The position numbers and the translations under genes are program-made. This document shows positions 20,983-21,153 of a stretch of 21,153 nt of DNA, in pieces; the stretch's first letter is position 1, and each line of letters begins with the position of its first letter. Origin of the DNA: Planctomycetota bacterium. Lineage in GTDB: Bacteria; Planctomycetota; Planctomycetia; Pirellulales; Thermoguttaceae. The notes below the pieces were generated by a model. It was given only the letters and a program-made list of their open reading frames with translations, searched no databases and was not told the DNA's origin. The stretch covers positions 1 to 21,153 of the forward strand of contig JAJYGU010000174.1 of NCBI GenBank assembly GCA_021784975.1, in the 5' to 3' direction.

Positions 20983-21153
20983 ATGTTCGACAGCGATCAG
21001 TACCAGCTTCTCGATTTCGGCAATGGTCGGCGGCTGGAACGCTTTGGCCCGGTCATACTCGATCGGCCCTGCCCGGCCGCCGACGGTATCGTGCCGGCGA
21101 ATCCTGAAGCGTGGCAGACCGCCGACGCCCGCTTCCAAGGCCGCAATGAAGAC
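20983..21153 (+). CDS. Start of a SAM-dependent methyltransferase-like protein (partial)
   Basis: ATG 20983 opens a frame to the window edge (57 codons): YQLLDFGNGRRLERFGPVIL, then D-R-P-C-P-A-A and E-A-W-Q-T-A-D-A-R-F. The start L-L-D-F-G-N-G-R-R-L-E-R-F-G and D-R-P-C-P-A-A is typical of a group of class I SAM-dependent methyltransferases related to RlmI/RlmL-type enzymes. The catalytic domain is beyond the window. No clear SD; REP-like repeats precede it. Confidence 0.75.
   Translation, partial: MFDSDQYQLLDFGNGRRLERFGPVILDRPCPAADGIVPANPEAWQTADARFQGRNED

Noticed and set aside
1..21153. CRISPR array
   Set aside because: No regularly spaced direct repeats of 24-40 bp with unique spacers and no cas genes were seen.

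Overview
The window looks like a chromosomal segment of a GC-rich bacterium, most likely a planctomycete. This rests on the sequence style of the primary-like sigma factor and the six-domain ribosomal protein S1, on a CaMKII-association-domain protein, a secreted ThuA-like protein and a decayed DUF5615 toxin-like gene, and on several families of short palindromic intergenic repeats. It is inferred from familiarity with these families; no database search was possible.

Left flank (1-2280): the tail of an unidentified gene, a decayed DUF5615 gene, a CaMKII-AD/SnoaL-fold protein, a ParA-family ATPase and a small reverse-strand protein. From 2282 begins a scar: the first codons of a DnaB-like helicase gene are fused to the last part of an integrase gene. 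It is a deleted relative of the intact element that follows.

Mobile element (2522-11174, 8,653 bp): an integrative element inserted at the 3' half of a tRNA-Ala(UGC) gene and bounded by a perfect 49-bp direct repeat (2473-2521 and 11126-11174). All its genes point rightward: a winged-helix-like protein, a P27-type terminase small subunit, an unknown protein, an AlpA-type regulator/excisionase, a second winged-helix-like protein, a DUF669 protein, a small unknown protein, an archaeo-eukaryotic-type primase, a DnaB/RecA-fold ATPase, an HTH protein, a repeat-rich gap that could be a replication origin, a short XRE-type regulator with a consensus promoter that predicts a leaderless mRNA, and a tyrosine integrase. 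The genes from 4678 to 8796 are tightly packed, several with ATGA/GTGA/TGATG overlaps, as a replication operon. There is an isolated TerS and no large terminase, capsid, tail or lysis gene. This is the composition of a phage-inducible chromosomal island, a satellite that parasitises helper-phage packaging.

The most unusual feature is that the attachment core lies inside the integrase reading frame. In the integrated state the integrase ends five codons past the core, inside host tRNA sequence (624 aa). In the excised circle the same frame would continue across attP into the element's left end and give a 705-aa protein with a different C-terminus. The same DNA encodes, on the opposite strand, the 3' half and terminator of the tRNA. 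A 21-bp double CTTGTACC motif occurs once on each side of the core in different reading frames, as expected for integrase arm sites.

Right flank (11204-21153): on the reverse strand, a well-promoted tRNA-Ala, a sigma-70 factor, ribosomal protein S1 with its own promoter and leader, and an operon of cyclophilin, ABC ATPase and ABC permease. On the forward strand are a secreted ThuA-like protein, a YgiQ-family radical SAM protein carrying an in-frame palindromic insertion, and the start of a SAM-dependent methyltransferase. Several intergenic gaps hold palindromic repeat elements; one appears to have inserted between the two ABC genes and duplicated the ribosome binding site.
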